Notes: generated from the letters alone by a model not told the origin. A stretch of DNA of 64,000 nucleotides from Mauremys mutica (GCF_020497125.1 NC_059081.1:61152768-61216767), one strand, 5' to 3'. Numbered from the stretch's first letter, positions 12,185 to 23,550 are shown. Translations and numbers: made by a program.

Positions 12185-12690
12185 CGGGGGTTGGATGGGG
12201 GAAGGTGGAGTCAAGGGGGGGGACATCCTCATGGGGCAGGGGGCCCCTATAGGGCCTGGGGCAAATTGCCCCACTCACTCTTCCCACCCCAGGTGGGCCC
12301 CGAAGCTCGCAGCTCCCCCTTACTTTGGTGGCCGCTCAAAGCTGCAGGACAAGCTGGAGCTCCACTGAGCTTCCCAGCTGCCAGCGGCTTGCCACTGCGG
12401 CTCTTCAGGGGGAAGGGGGCGGGGGAGCATCCTCGTGGGGCAGGGGGCCCCTGCAGAGCCTGGGGCAAATTGTCCCACTTGCCCCCCGGGCGACCCTGGA
12501 GCTCGCAGCCCCCACTTTGCCAGCTGCTCAAAGCAGCAAACAAGCTGGAGCTCCGCTGAGCTGCCCAGCTGCCTGCGGCTGGGCTCTGCGGGGGAGGGGG
12601 ACGGGGCGGGGGGGCATCCTCGTGGGACGGGGGGGGCCTGCAGGGCCCGGGGCAAATTGCCCCACTTGCCCCCGGCGACCCTGAAGGACC
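12185..12690. repeat. Tandem GC-rich block, about 2.5-3 units of ~190 bp
   Basis: The motif catcctcRtggg...ggggcaaattgccccac recurs at about 12228, 12429 and 12615, a spacing near 200 and 186 bp. Each repeat ends in a segment like the hAT-type terminus seen at 28511. The long open frames on both strands across this block follow from its GC richness and repeat structure. It probably arose by serial insertion or duplication of one non-autonomous element. Confidence 0.65.
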
Positions 12691-12692
12691 TA

Positions 12693-13164
12693 GGGTGACC
12701 AGACATCCCGATTTTATCGGGACTGTCCTTATATTTGCTTGTTTGTCCCGCGTCCTGACCCATGTGCGGTCGGGACACTGGACAAACAAGCAATTTTGCC
12801 CTCCCGGAGGGACTCTCCCCCCGTGCCCTGACTCCGTCCCCTCCTTCCCCTACAGGGGCGAGGAGCCAGCCGGGGTCCCCCCCCAAGCCGATAAACTTTA
12901 CATGGCCCGCTCACGCGGCCCCGAGCCGCTCTCCCCCTCCGCTGCCGGGGTCCGGAGCCCCGCGCCTCTCCCACTCGGCTGCACTCCAGGTGCGGCTCCT
13001 TCCCGGCGGGGTGGCGGGACATGCCGCATGTGCTTGGGGCTGCGGGGAGGGCAGCGGCTGCGGTGCGGCTGGGTCCTGCTAATTTCCCCGGCCCCTGCGA
13101 AATGGCTTTTTGGCTCCCTCCCCGCCCCGCATCCCGATGTTTCATTTCTATGATCTGGTCACCC
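12693..13164. mobile_element. TIR element flanked by TA, 472 bp
   Basis: The left end GGGTGACCAGACATCCCG and the right end ATGATCTGGTCACCC are inverted repeats, with TA at 12691-12692 and 13165-13166. The body is very GC-rich and non-coding. It belongs to the same family as 11427-11537 and is nested within the hAT element. The TA flanks suggest mariner-type transposition, but two bases alone cannot prove it. Confidence 0.7.
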
Positions 13165-13470
13165 TAGAAGCACCCAGTCCCCTCTTACCTTTTGGCGGCC
13201 GCTCAAATCATCAGGATGAAGCTGGAGCTCAGCGGAGCTGGCGGCGGGCTGACCACCATGCGGCTCTGCGGGGGGTAGAGGGCAGGGAATCCTGGGAGCT
13301 GCTCAGGTGGGAGACAGGGCGGTCCTGCTGGCCACATCCGGCCAGCAGACCAGAGTTGTTCTCCTACCTGCCTGGCTCTTTAGCATCCGGTTCTCTGTCC
13401 GGCGTCTAATTTTAGCAAACGGTTCGCGTGAACCGTTGCGAACCGTCTGCAGCTCACCCCTGTGCATGAG

Positions 13471-14200
13471 GAGATGGATGGTGGATGACGGAAGGGCTGT
13501 TAAATCAGTTTGAAGGAAACCAGGCACATCAGACAATTGGTAATCTTTTCCATCCAAGATGTAGAGACAATTAAAGTTTCAGACTTGACCAGAGCATAAT
13601 TGCTTCTGTGAATTGCACAAAAACAGTGGCAAGCCCCTTTCTAAAGGAATTAAAAATTAGTTCACTGTGGTGGGGAAGCTCCTGTTGATGTATATGCTTT
13701 CCACAGCATCATCTAGTCTTCACATCTTTACAAGGCACATAAGTTGGGCCTGACTTAATTTTCATATGCAGCATTTAAGAGGAGGGTCCTACATGGTTTT
13801 GGAAGGTTGACAAGAAAATAAAGAAAAAGAGATAATAAGGAACACTATTATACTGCTTGTTTATTTATTCATGTCCATGTTACAAGTATTGGTGAAAGAT
13901 TTAGGCTAAAATTGTGCTAAAATGGTGACAACTCCCCCCCCCCCCCCAAAATTTTTCACCTGAAAATGGTGGTGACTTTATTTTGCTTACCCTATGCCCC
14001 TCAAAGTTTGCTTTTTTTGGTGAAATTTGACAAAATGACTAATTTAAAATGTAAAACATGAATATTTCACCTTTTCTTAAAATGGATCTATAATTTCCCC
14101 CTTGGAAATGGCTGTTTCTTGGAATAGGGCCATTTTTGAATGATAGATTTGCAAAATGGGTTCAATTTTATGCTCATAATGAAATATAAAAACTTATTTC
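13471..14200. other. ADAM23: Intronic DNA, no recognised element
   Basis: Host intron resuming after the hAT duplication, AT-rich with a poly-C tract near 13934-13947. No coding or repeat signal is recognised. Confidence 0.5.
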
Positions 14201-15198
14201 AAGAAGTCTTCCTTTTCTTGAAGAATATTTTGCCCATGTATACTTTACATGTGAAGGGAACATTTGCTGGTGCTTCAAGGGATGTCCCTGTGGGTGCTCC
14301 ACTTTAGGTGTCTTGGTGCCCAGCGCTTGTAATCGGAGATTTGTAGTAGCAGTGCCCCGATTGGCCACCCACGTGCAGCAGCTGTGTCGCGCTGTTCCGG
14401 GCAACTACTTAGCATGCCCAGCCAACAGTGCCTCAGTTCCTTCTCTACCGCCTTTGGCTTGATTCAGAGCAACAGCAGCGCCCCTGTTTCGTAAATTGCT
14501 TATATTCACACTTTTATTGATCCCTTTTGTTTCCGTCCTTATTTACCCACTAACCCCCCCTTCCGAAAACCCCCCACTTAATTTTGTTAACTTCCCCCCG
14601 CTACTGGTGGGTATCTGCAACGGTGACTGAACTACGACTGTTTTATGTAGACCTGAATCGTCACAGGCATACCTGGTTCTCCTGGCTTTAAACGTTGCCT
14701 CACCTGCAGGCTATCAGTTCCTGTATTGGATGGTCACACTGAGTGCATTCACTGTCTCGGGGAAACCCATGTACCACAGAAGTGTCCACACTGCAAGAAA
14801 TTATCTACCAGGACACTGAAAGCCAGGGACCTCCAACTAAAATGATTAATGATGGAGAAATCCCTCAGTTAGCCTCTGACCCAGAGTCCGGGATTCCTCC
14901 TGGCTAATAGTTTCCAGCAGCAGCCTCAGACAAGGGGTCCACTCAAACCGTGTCTAAGGACCCTACACCTAAGAAGGTGACCGAACATTGGTCACAGTTA
15001 TCACCTCAGAGATCCCCATAAAAAGAAGCGGTCTCCTGGGAAAAAATGTGCCGAGTACTGATGGCACTGAGAACCTCGGCCCGAGAGGCATTTGGAACAT
15101 CTGGTACCGAGACATCCTGAGGAGCCAAGACACCGACACGGCCAGGCCCTCACTCAGGTGCATGAGCTAAAGCTAAGCTCTCTAGCTCGGCACCAACA

Positions 15199-16595
15199 GT
15201 GCCGAAGAATGCCTCAGCACTGGCTAGTGTAATGGCGCCACCTGCTGCATATACACAGCCTAACAAGACCTCGGCACCGTCAGAGCATACTACGCTGTCA
15301 TCCATGGCACTGAGCTTCCCAGTACCGCAACCCTTCACCAGACAGGAGGACCTGACAATCTCCTCCACGCCAGGAACCCCTCTGTTCAGCACCGACGGCA
15401 CCCCAGTCAGGCAAGGACCGAGCCGAATAGGCACTCCTATTGGATCTGCACCCCCACTATCCAGTGATGAGGACGGAGAGGATGACTCGAGCCTTTATAC
15501 CCCTCGTCATCCCTCTCCGAAACCTGAACCCTTTCACCAACAACTACCTATGTAAGGGAAAAGCTGGGAAACACAACCATGGATGCCACTGCCCGTTGTT
15601 ATGCCACCCAGTTGGCCATACTGGGACCCATCGGCAATCTATAGAGCCCAGAATCTTAACCCCCCCAAACTACCAGCATCATGAGCCACCCGGTCCCCTT
15701 CACTCACAAACCCACCACCACCGGAGGTGCAGGAGAAAGAGGGAGAGGAGCAGGAAGAGGCTCCTGAAAGTGATACACTGCCACCCACTCATATTTCATC
15801 CTCATCCCTGGACGAAATAATTATGCCACAGCCTCCCACCACAGGAGATGACTTCAAGTCCTTCCAGGACTTATTCAAAAGAGTTGCAGAATCCCTGGAC
15901 ATCTCTTTAGCAGAGCTGCCAGAGACCCAGCACAAACTTACTGACATCTTTCAGGCATCCCCATCAGCAAAAATAGCTCTGCCCATCAACGTTGCTATAA
16001 TGGATCTTGCAAAGATAATATGGCAGACAGCTCTTATTGTCTCACCCTCCTGTAAACACTCAGTCAGAAAATATTATGTACCAGCGAAAGGGCTGAGTTC
16101 TTATTTATTCACCCGGCTCCAAATTCACTGGTCATAGAGGCAGTAAACCAAAGGGGAAAACAGCACCAGTCAGAAACCACCCCTTACGACAAGAACTGGA
16201 AAAGGCTTGACCTCTTTGGATGCAAAGCCTATTCCTTGGCCTCACTGCAATTTTGCATAGCAAACTACTCCACTCTGTTGGCGAAATACACTTACATCTT
16301 GTTTAATAAAATGACATCCTTTATTGAACAAATGCCAGAGGAAGCGAAGGAACAATACAAAGCCAACGTTGCAGAGGGCTGCTTAATCGGCAAAACAGCC
16401 CTGCAGGCCTCTCTCGATTTCACTGACAGGGCAGCTCATTCTATCACCACGTCCATGGTCATGCATCGAGCATCAGGGCTCCACCTCACTGGATTCCCTA
16501 GGGAAGTACAAGCCACAGTTGAGGACGTGCCCTTTGAGGGCCAAAAACTATTTAAGGGCACTGATGCATCTCTTCATACCTTAAAGGACTCGTGA
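15199..16595 (+). pseudogene. DIRS-like gag, fragmented
   Basis: Three successive + frames make up the segment: 15199-15555 (low-complexity, rich in Ser, Thr and Pro), 15727-16137 (includes DDFKSFQDLFKRVAESLDIS) and 16236-16595 (includes NKMTSFIEQMPEEAKEQYKA). The last two have the helical character and spacing I associate with DIRS capsid-like proteins. Frame changes and stops between them show decay. Confidence 0.55.
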
Positions 16596-16649
16596 ACAAC
16601 CTTGAAGACAGGGCGGTGCATACCCTCTCTGCATTGAGGCACTACACCT

Positions 16650-17125
16650 ATGGTAATGGCGCATATCCAACAAAATAGGCATTTCTGTAGCTTACCTGCC
16701 AGGACTTCAGAATACCACGGCAGACCAGCTGAGTGTGAGATGGACTACCCAATTCTCGTGACCATATTCAACTGGTGGGGGTTCCCTACTATAGATTTAT
16801 TCTCAATGGCTCACAATACTAAATGCCTCAGTATTGCTCCCGAGTGGGGCTCGGTGACCTCTCCCTGGGCAATGCCCTCCTTACAAAATGGGAGGCACCA
16901 CTGATGTTTGCGTTCCCCCCCCCGATTCCTCTATTGAGCCGGGTGCTACACAAAATGAGACAGGACAAGGCCAGGGTCATACTTATTGCACTCACATGGC
17001 CCAGGCAAATGTGGTTCCCATACCTGAGACAGATGGCGGTGAAACCTCCTCAAACCGTTTCGCTACTTCCTTACCTCCTGACACAGGATGCCAGACATGT
17101 CAATTACCCCAACCTAGTGGGAGGA
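16650..17125 (+). pseudogene. DIRS-like pol 3' fragment
   Basis: Overlapping frames encode a segment with HGRPAECEMDYP, WWGFPTIDLFSMAHNTKC, then PPIPLLSRVLHKMRQDKAR and LTWPRQMWFPYL. These fit the region after the RNase H domain in DIRS elements. At least one frameshift (around 16850) separates the two halves. It directly follows gag, so an internal deletion removed most of pol. Confidence 0.6.
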
Positions 17126-17126
17126 C

Positions 17127-17547
17127 ATGTTCATCAAGATAATGAACATCTCAGGGACAGCTGTCATAGAACTCACAGCCTGGAGGATTTCACAGTCTGA
17201 GAAGTTAGACATGGATATGGAGAGCAGGAAAGCATCCCAGGAGCATGAGCATGCAACGCAGGATGAGATGCTTCGCATTATGAGGGACCAATCAGACACG
17301 TTGAGGCATCTGGCTGAGAAGCAGGAGGCTAGAGTCCCTCTGCAGCCCCTGCTGAACAGCCAGTGTGCATCATCTGGCTCACAACCTGTCTCCCCAAATG
17401 TTCAATGAGGGCGTGGGGGAAAAGTCCACTATCCCTTGCACTCAAATCAGGGGGACGGTACAAGGAGCAGAAGGCACCCATTCACAGACTTTTGATGGAA
17501 ATGTGGCCTTTGGCTTGTCATTAAAGAGTGATACTTTAACTGAGTAG
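17127..17547 (+). pseudogene. Probable Harbinger Myb/SANT-like ORF, C-terminal fragment
   Basis: The frame at 17127-17408 encodes a charged helical stretch with AWRISQSEKLDMDMESRKAS, then DEMLRIMRDQSDTLRHL and ARVPLQPLLN. The order (charged coiled coil, then a PLQPL motif) resembles the tail of the Myb/SANT-like accessory protein of turtle PIF/Harbinger elements. The DNA-binding part is absent. A second frame (17365-17547) seems to continue the same protein, which would imply a frameshift. The identification rests on memory of the family pattern. Confidence 0.45.
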
Positions 17548-17595
17548 AAAATGACTTCAGTAATGTTTTTAGCTAATATCCTCTCCTTTTATACT

Positions 17596-20506
17596 CCAAG
17601 TCCCCTACCCATAGGAACCCTAACCCTAGGGCGGGGTGCCCTACCCATAGGAACCCTAACCCTAGATCCGAGTGCCCTACCCTTCGGAACCCTAACCCTA
17701 AGGCGGGAAGCCCTACCCATAGGAACCCTAACCCTAGCTCCTAGTGCCGTACCCATAGGAACCCTAACCCTAGCTCCAAGTACCCTACCCATAGGAACCC
17801 TAATCCTAGGGCGGGAAGTTCTACCCATAGGAAACCTAACCCTACCACCAAGTGCCCTACCCTTAGGAACCCTAATCCTAAGGCGGGAATCTCTACACAT
17901 AGGATCCCTAACCCTAGCTCCACGTGCCCTACCCATAGGAACCCTAACCCTAGGGCGGGAAGCCCTACCCATAGGAAACCTAACCCTACCACCAAGTGCC
18001 CTACCCTTAGGAACCCTAATCCTAAGGCGGGAATCTCTACACATAGGATCCCTAACCCTAGCTCCACGTGCCCTACCCATAGGAACCCTAACCCTAGGGC
18101 GGGAAGCCCTACCCATAGGAACCCTAACCCTAGCTCTAAGTGCCCTACTCATAGGAACTCTAAACCTAGCTCCAAGTGCCCTACCCTTAGGAACCCTAAC
18201 CCTAGGGTGGGGTGCCCTACCCATAGGAACCCTAACCCTAGCTCCAAGTGCCCTACTCATAGGAACCCTAACACTAGGGTGGGGCGATCTACCCATAGGA
18301 ACCCTAACCCTAGCTCCAAGTGCCCTACCTATGGCAACCCTAACCCTAGGGCGGGAAGCCCTACCCATAGGAACTCTAAACCTAGCTCCAAGTTCCCTTT
18401 CTTAGGAACCCTAACCCTAGCTCGAAGTGCCCTAGCCGTAGGAACCCTAACCCTAGGGCGGGAAGCCCTCCCCATACGAACCCTAACCCTACCTCCACGT
18501 GCCCTACCCTTAGGAACCCTAAACCTAGGCCGGAAAGCTCTACACATAAGAACCCTAACCCTAGCTACAACTGCCCTAGCCTTAGGAACCCTAACCCTAG
18601 GGCGGGAAGCCCTGCCCATAGGAACCCTAATCCTAGCTCCAAGTGCCCTACCCTTAGGAACCTTAACTCTAGCGCCAAGTGCCCTATCATTAGGAACCCT
18701 AACCCTAGTGCGGGAAGTCCTACCCATAGGAACCCTAACCCTAGCTCCAAGTGCCCCATACATAGGAACCACAACCCTAGCTTCAAGTGCCCTACCCATA
18801 GGAACCCTAACCCTAGGGCGGGAAGCCCTACCCATAGGAACCCTAATCCTAGCTCCAAGTGCCCTACCCATAGGAACGTGAACCCTAGAGCGGGGTTCCC
18901 TACCCATAGGAACGCTAACCCTGGCTCCAAGTGCCCTAACCATAGGAACCCTAACCCTAGTTCCAAGTGCCCTACCCTTTGGAACGCTAACCCTAGGGTG
19001 GAAAGACCTACCCATAGGAACCCTAACCCTAGCTCCTAGTGCCCTACCCATAGGAACCCTAACCCTAGGGCGGGAAGCCCTACCCATAGGAACCCTAACC
19101 TTAGCTCCAAGTGCCCTAGCCTTAGGAACCTGATCCGTAGAGCAGGAAGCCCTACCCTTCGGAACCCTAACCCTAGCTCCAAGTGCCCTACCCTTAGGAA
19201 CTCTAATCCTAGCTCCAAGTGCCCTACCCATAGGAATCCTAACCCTAGCTCCAAATGCCCTACCCTTAGGAACCCTAACCCTAGGGCGGGAACTCCTCCC
19301 CATAGGAACCCTAACCCTTGCTCCAAGTGCCCTACCCATAGGAATGTTAACCCTAGGGCGGGGTGCCCTACCAATAGGAACCCTAACCCTGGCTCCAAGT
19401 TCCCTACCCATAGGAACCCTAACCCTAGCTCCAAGTGCCCTGCCCTTAGGAACCCTAACCCTAGCTCCAAGTGCCCTACCGTTAGGAACAGTAACCCTAG
19501 GCGGGAAGCCTTACTCAGAGGAACCCGAACCGTAGCTCCAAGTGTCCTACCCTTGGGCAGGAAGCCCTACCCATAGGAACCATAACCCTAGCTCCAAGTG
19601 CCTTACCCATAGGAACCTACCGTAATCCTAGGGCGGGGTGCCCTACCCATGGGAACCCTAACCATAGCTCCAAGTGCCCTACCGTTAGGAGCCCTAACCC
19701 TAAGGTGGGAAGCCCTACCCATAGGAACCCTAACCCTAGGATGGGGTGCCCTATCCATAGGAACCCTAACCATAGCTCCAAGTGCCCTACCGTTAGGAAT
19801 CCTAACCCTAGGGCGGGAAGCCCTACCCATAGGAACCCTAGCCCTAGGATGGGGTGCCCTACCCATAGGAACCCTAACCCTAGCTCCTAGTGCCCTACCC
19901 ATAGGAACCCTAACCCTAGGGCGGGAAGCCCTACCCATAGGAACCCTAACCTTAGCTCCAAGTCCCCTACCCATAGGAACCCTAACGCTAGGGCGGGGTG
20001 CCCTACCCATGGTAACCCTAACCCTAGCTCCAAGTGCCCTACCCTTAGGAACCCTAACCCTAGGGCGGGAAGCCCTACCCATTGGAACCCTAACCCTAGC
20101 TCCAAGTGCCCTACCCATGGGAACCCTAATCCTATGGCAGGGCGCCCTACCCATAGGAACCCGAACCCCAGCTCCAAGTGCCCTACCCATTGGATCCCTA
20201 ACCCCGGCTCCAAGTGCCCTACCCTTAGGAACCCGAACCCCAGCTCCAAGTGCCCTACCCATAGGAACCCTAGCCCTAGCTCCTAGTGCCCTGCCCATAG
20301 GAACCCTAACCGTAGGGCGGGGCACCCTACTTATAGGAACTCTAACCCTAGCTCCAAGTGACCTACCTGTTGGAACCCTAACCCTAGCTCCAAGTGTCCT
20401 AACCTTAGGAACCCTAACCTTAGGGCAGGCCGACCTGAGCATAGGAACCCTATCCCTAGCTCCAGGTGCCCTACCCATAGGAACCCTAACTCTTGTTCCA
20501 GGTGTT
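17596..20506. repeat. Telomere-like 36-bp minisatellite, about 80 copies
   Basis: The unit on the + strand is GGAACCCTAACCCTA followed by a variable 9-12 base spacer and a conserved CCCTACCCATA. The spacers fall into two main types, GGGCGGGAAG and GCTCCAAGTG, which often alternate. The core CCCTAACCCTA is a dimer of the C-rich telomere repeat. Because 36 is a multiple of 3, every unit keeps frame, giving long open frames on both strands (about 260-360 codons) that encode a 12-residue repeat such as GTLTLGREALPI; these have no unique sequence and are not genes. The array lies inside the ADAM23 intron with no flanking gene of its own. Confidence 0.95.
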
Positions 20507-22974
20507 CTAGCCTTAGTATCATTTTCTTAAATTATATAAATAAAAGGTGTTTGACTTTTCATTTTACGTGAATAAAGTATTTGTGTGCAATCTGTGATCT
20601 GTAGTGTATACTTATCTAGTTTTCTTATGTATGTTGTCAGGAACAGATTACAGCAGAGTTTTCTCTTAGTATTTTTTTCATCCAGCATTAAAGGACTTCT
20701 CTGTTTTTACTCTGCAGTTCAAGAATAGTGCTCTTCATTAATTTGTATTGTATTGTGCTAGCAAAACCATATGAGCAGACTTAATTTTCTATTGTAAGCT
20801 AGTGGGAGGGATGTCGGAGGCTAAACCAGAAGTGATCAAAAAACATTTAAGTAAAAATGTCTGTCCTCTTTGAACATTTTATTGATGAGGTGAGAGTGTT
20901 GTCATTGTTGTGCTGCACCATTAGCCTTTGCCTGGCATAGACAGGCATTGGCTGACAGTCTGACACCAGCATCTAAAAATGAAATGTCCCGTGTACTATA
21001 AGCTCAGATCAAACTGGAACCAATGCCAAAAGGATCTTTCCAAGCTGGAATTGGTCTGGGAAAACACATGTACAACAGCACAGAATCTTTTATGTATTCT
21101 AACTACCTAAAAGTGTTTTGAAAACCACAACACTTGCACTCTCTTTAAAACAACTGTTCAGGTTAGAATGAGGTTTTAAACAAACCTTGGTCATGAGGAG
21201 GTTCTTACCCCGTCACCTATCTGTGGTAAACAAGGCACTGAGGTGATGGAAGACCAGATGGTCCTCTTAGGTCTGAACGTTTGCTGCTGTGAAGTTATTG
21301 TCTTTGTCCTAATGGGCATTACTTCCCAGATGGTTCCAAAGCTGTGCTGGGAGTGTTTTATATCAGCATGAATATGCAAAGGTAGCACTCTAGAATAATT
21401 TCAGTTAGTGATTAAATAGCCTTTCTTTCTGTAGCATTTGCAATATTCCTTCAAAATGTTCTTAAAATTTGTGACTTCAAAACAACATATTCCAGTAGAA
21501 CAGTTTTTGACTTGCTTCCACCTGTTTGTTCAACATATTTGCTAAGCAGTGTTATGAGAAGTATAAAATAGATTGATGACAGTGATTTGGGGTTTGCTTT
21601 CAGATAAGAATGTACAACTGGGTTATCCAGAGCATTGAGGTACACATGAGCAGATGCCAATACTTCTGTCATATTGGAAACATTTTCTACCACTTTTTTG
21701 ATGCATTGTTTATTTGCCAAATTCTTGACCAGAGGGTACCTGGGTTATCACCTCAGAAAAGACTACTGTTTTCTTTGGGAGACTCAAGCCCTCTTTTTTT
21801 TCTCTAAGCGTCTGTCTCCCCCCCGCTCCCTCCTTTCTTCCCTTCCCTCACCTGGCCCCCTTCCACTGCTCTTAGTAGTCCTTTCTGTAAGCTTAGACGG
21901 AGAGAGTCTAAGAGCTGTCTCCCAGGGCCTTACCAGCTGCCTGCACTATCACCCCTGCCTTGCTGAGACTGATTGCTTGATCATCACATTCATATATCTT
22001 TTCTCGGCACAGTAAACGGAAAAAATGGTGCAAAGTGTGCCTTTCACATTTTTCACTGAGATTTTATTTTTTGTAGCAAATTCTGAAACTGGCGATGAAT
22101 GTGAAAACAATATACCGTTAGCTCTGGGGTCTGAATCAGTGTGTAATGCATCAGCTTAGGTGGCACGTTCTTTGAGTAATGCTGTGGAAAATTTAAAGAG
22201 TTACTGTTGACCGTGCACACACTTATAACACTAATGATTCAGTTTTCCCTCTAATTTTAATGAGTTCCTTTATTGAGCATATAAGTAAGTTATTTCAGAT
22301 GCTGTGTCTGTATATGCAACTGCTAAGCAGCAAGAACTTTTCATATTTTGAAAGACTAGAAGACCTTTCTGCAAGGTGAGCTCTCTCAGATTTCACTTTG
22401 GCAGAGCTTCTTTGCCTTAGTCAGTTTTTTGGGGCGTTTGAACTGAACAAAATGTACTGTAAAGAGGATAGCTAGTAAACAAGTGCCCTCATATTATATG
22501 ATACAAAGTAAAGAAGTCTGAGTTAGATACATTATTATTAATATTACTGCTAATATTTGAAATAAAATATTAGAAATGTGGTGTGGCTTGAAGTGTGACT
22601 GAAATTCAGATCCACTCAGAAATACGGTGCTCTGAAGTTGATTATCTTTTTTAAAATTGATTTGCACGTTTTTGCCCATAATTCATTTTTGTGGCTGGCA
22701 TTGTACTTGGTCTCCGCTAGAAGGTTGAGTTTCAGAGGTTTGAGTTTGGTGAAGATGGAAAAAATACCCTAATGTTTTAGAAACTATAACCATGCTTCTT
22801 GGAACAAGGCTACAGCAAAAACAGCTTGAAATTTGGATAGACACTATTCTCATTGGTTTGAAGAAAATTAATTTTGATTTAGCAAAGTTATAATCATTAG
22901 AAAATTGGATACTGAACATCCGCAGTACAAACCTTCTATATGTGCATAAATTCACAACACATTTTTACAGATAC
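20507..22974. other. ADAM23: Intronic DNA, no recognised element
   Basis: AT-rich intron after the minisatellite, with a CT-rich tract near 21790-21860. Frames are short and unlike known proteins. No repeat ends were found. Confidence 0.5.
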
Positions 22975-22977
22975 AGG

Positions 22978-23047
22978 CCTTGATCCTGCAAAGACTTTGT
23001 GCCTTGTCCCAATGATGTCATTGTGCCCAAGTCTTTGCAGGATTGGA
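22978..23047. repeat. Short palindromic repeat
   Basis: The arms gatcctgcaaagactt and aagtctttgcaggat are inverted copies around a short loop. This matches the ends of a palindromic MITE I know from reptile DNA, here reduced to little more than its termini. Confidence 0.55.
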
Positions 23048-23164
23048 GCTATAGTCAGGTGTACATCTGTAGGTACAAAGACTTATAAGATTTGCTGGTT
23101 TTGCCCAAGGGTGAAAGGGAGTGGATAGTTTTCTAAAAAAATATGCTCTAGTTCAACCACAGCT

Positions 23165-23262
23165 ATTAGACTTTAATTCAGAAGGTCCTGTGTTATACAG
23201 GAGATCAGACAAGTGATCACAGTGGTTTCTTCTGGCCTTGAAATCTACAAAACTATGAAATG
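23165..23262 (+). repeat. CR1-family 3' tail fragment (probable)
   Basis: The segment ggagatcagacaagtgatca, then cttctggccttgaaatct and a degenerate aaactatgaaat end resembles CR1 3' termini (a different subfamily from 46391). It is short and truncated at its 5' side. Confidence 0.45.
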
Positions 23263-23550
23263 CATTCCTGTGCTGAGGGCTTGCACGAGTCCTGTGCTAT
23301 ATACCATTAAGTTCTGCTTAAGTTTGCATAGTCTTTTTGTGCTAGACCTCCTCACAGGATGAATTTAACTCAAGGTGAATAGTAGTAGAGAAAAGAACTT
23401 TCAAATTCTGCTGACAAAGCCAGCAAACAGTAATCTGATGACCTCCAGATTTTATAATTTATTCCTTTTTCTACCTTCCCCCCTGAAAAAACATAGGAAA
23501 TTTGAATGGAAAAATAAATAGAAACCTACTGGTAATTCTGCAAGATTAAG

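Larger units (their letters stand above)
8147..13462 (-). mobile_element. Full-length hAT transposon with nested inserts, 5.3 kb
   Basis: The left end CAGTGATGAGCTGC and the inverted right end CAGGGGTGAGCTGC match at 12 of 14 bases. An exact 8-bp duplication, tgcatgag, lies outside them (8139-8146 and 13463-13470). A minus-strand transposase pseudogene fills 8551-10752, so the promoter side is on the right. The interval 11.1-13.4 kb between the transposase start and the right end contains two TA-flanked elements and a tandem GC-rich block, which inflate the length. Ends, target duplication and the coding class agree on hAT. Confidence 0.92.
14270..17125 (+). mobile_element. DIRS-like retrotransposon remnant
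   Basis: A terminal-repeat-like head (tcaagggatgtccctgtggg at about 14275) leads into decayed gag-like frames and then the far 3' portion of pol. I see a Cys/His cluster encoded near 14710-14800 (ECIHCLG, CPHCKK), proline/serine-rich gag text (15199-15555) and a helical gag region (15840-16590). From 16690 the frames look like the end of a DIRS reverse transcriptase/RNase H (TSEYHGRPAECEMDYP, WWGFPTIDLFSM, RVLHKMRQDKARVILI). The central polymerase and tyrosine recombinase are missing. Frames shift repeatedly, so it is dead. Confidence 0.65.

Noticed and set aside
12167..13153. Overlapping 120-190 codon frames on both strands
   Set aside because: They cover a tandem GC-rich block and a TA-flanked element; high GC content removes stop codons.
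17596..20506. CRISPR-like array (36-bp period)
   Set aside because: There are no unique spacers: the whole unit repeats, the context is a vertebrate intron, and no cas genes exist.
17551..20530. Large repeat proteins on both strands
   Set aside because: The frames exist only because the 36-bp unit is a multiple of three. They lack any unique sequence, and both strands are equally open.
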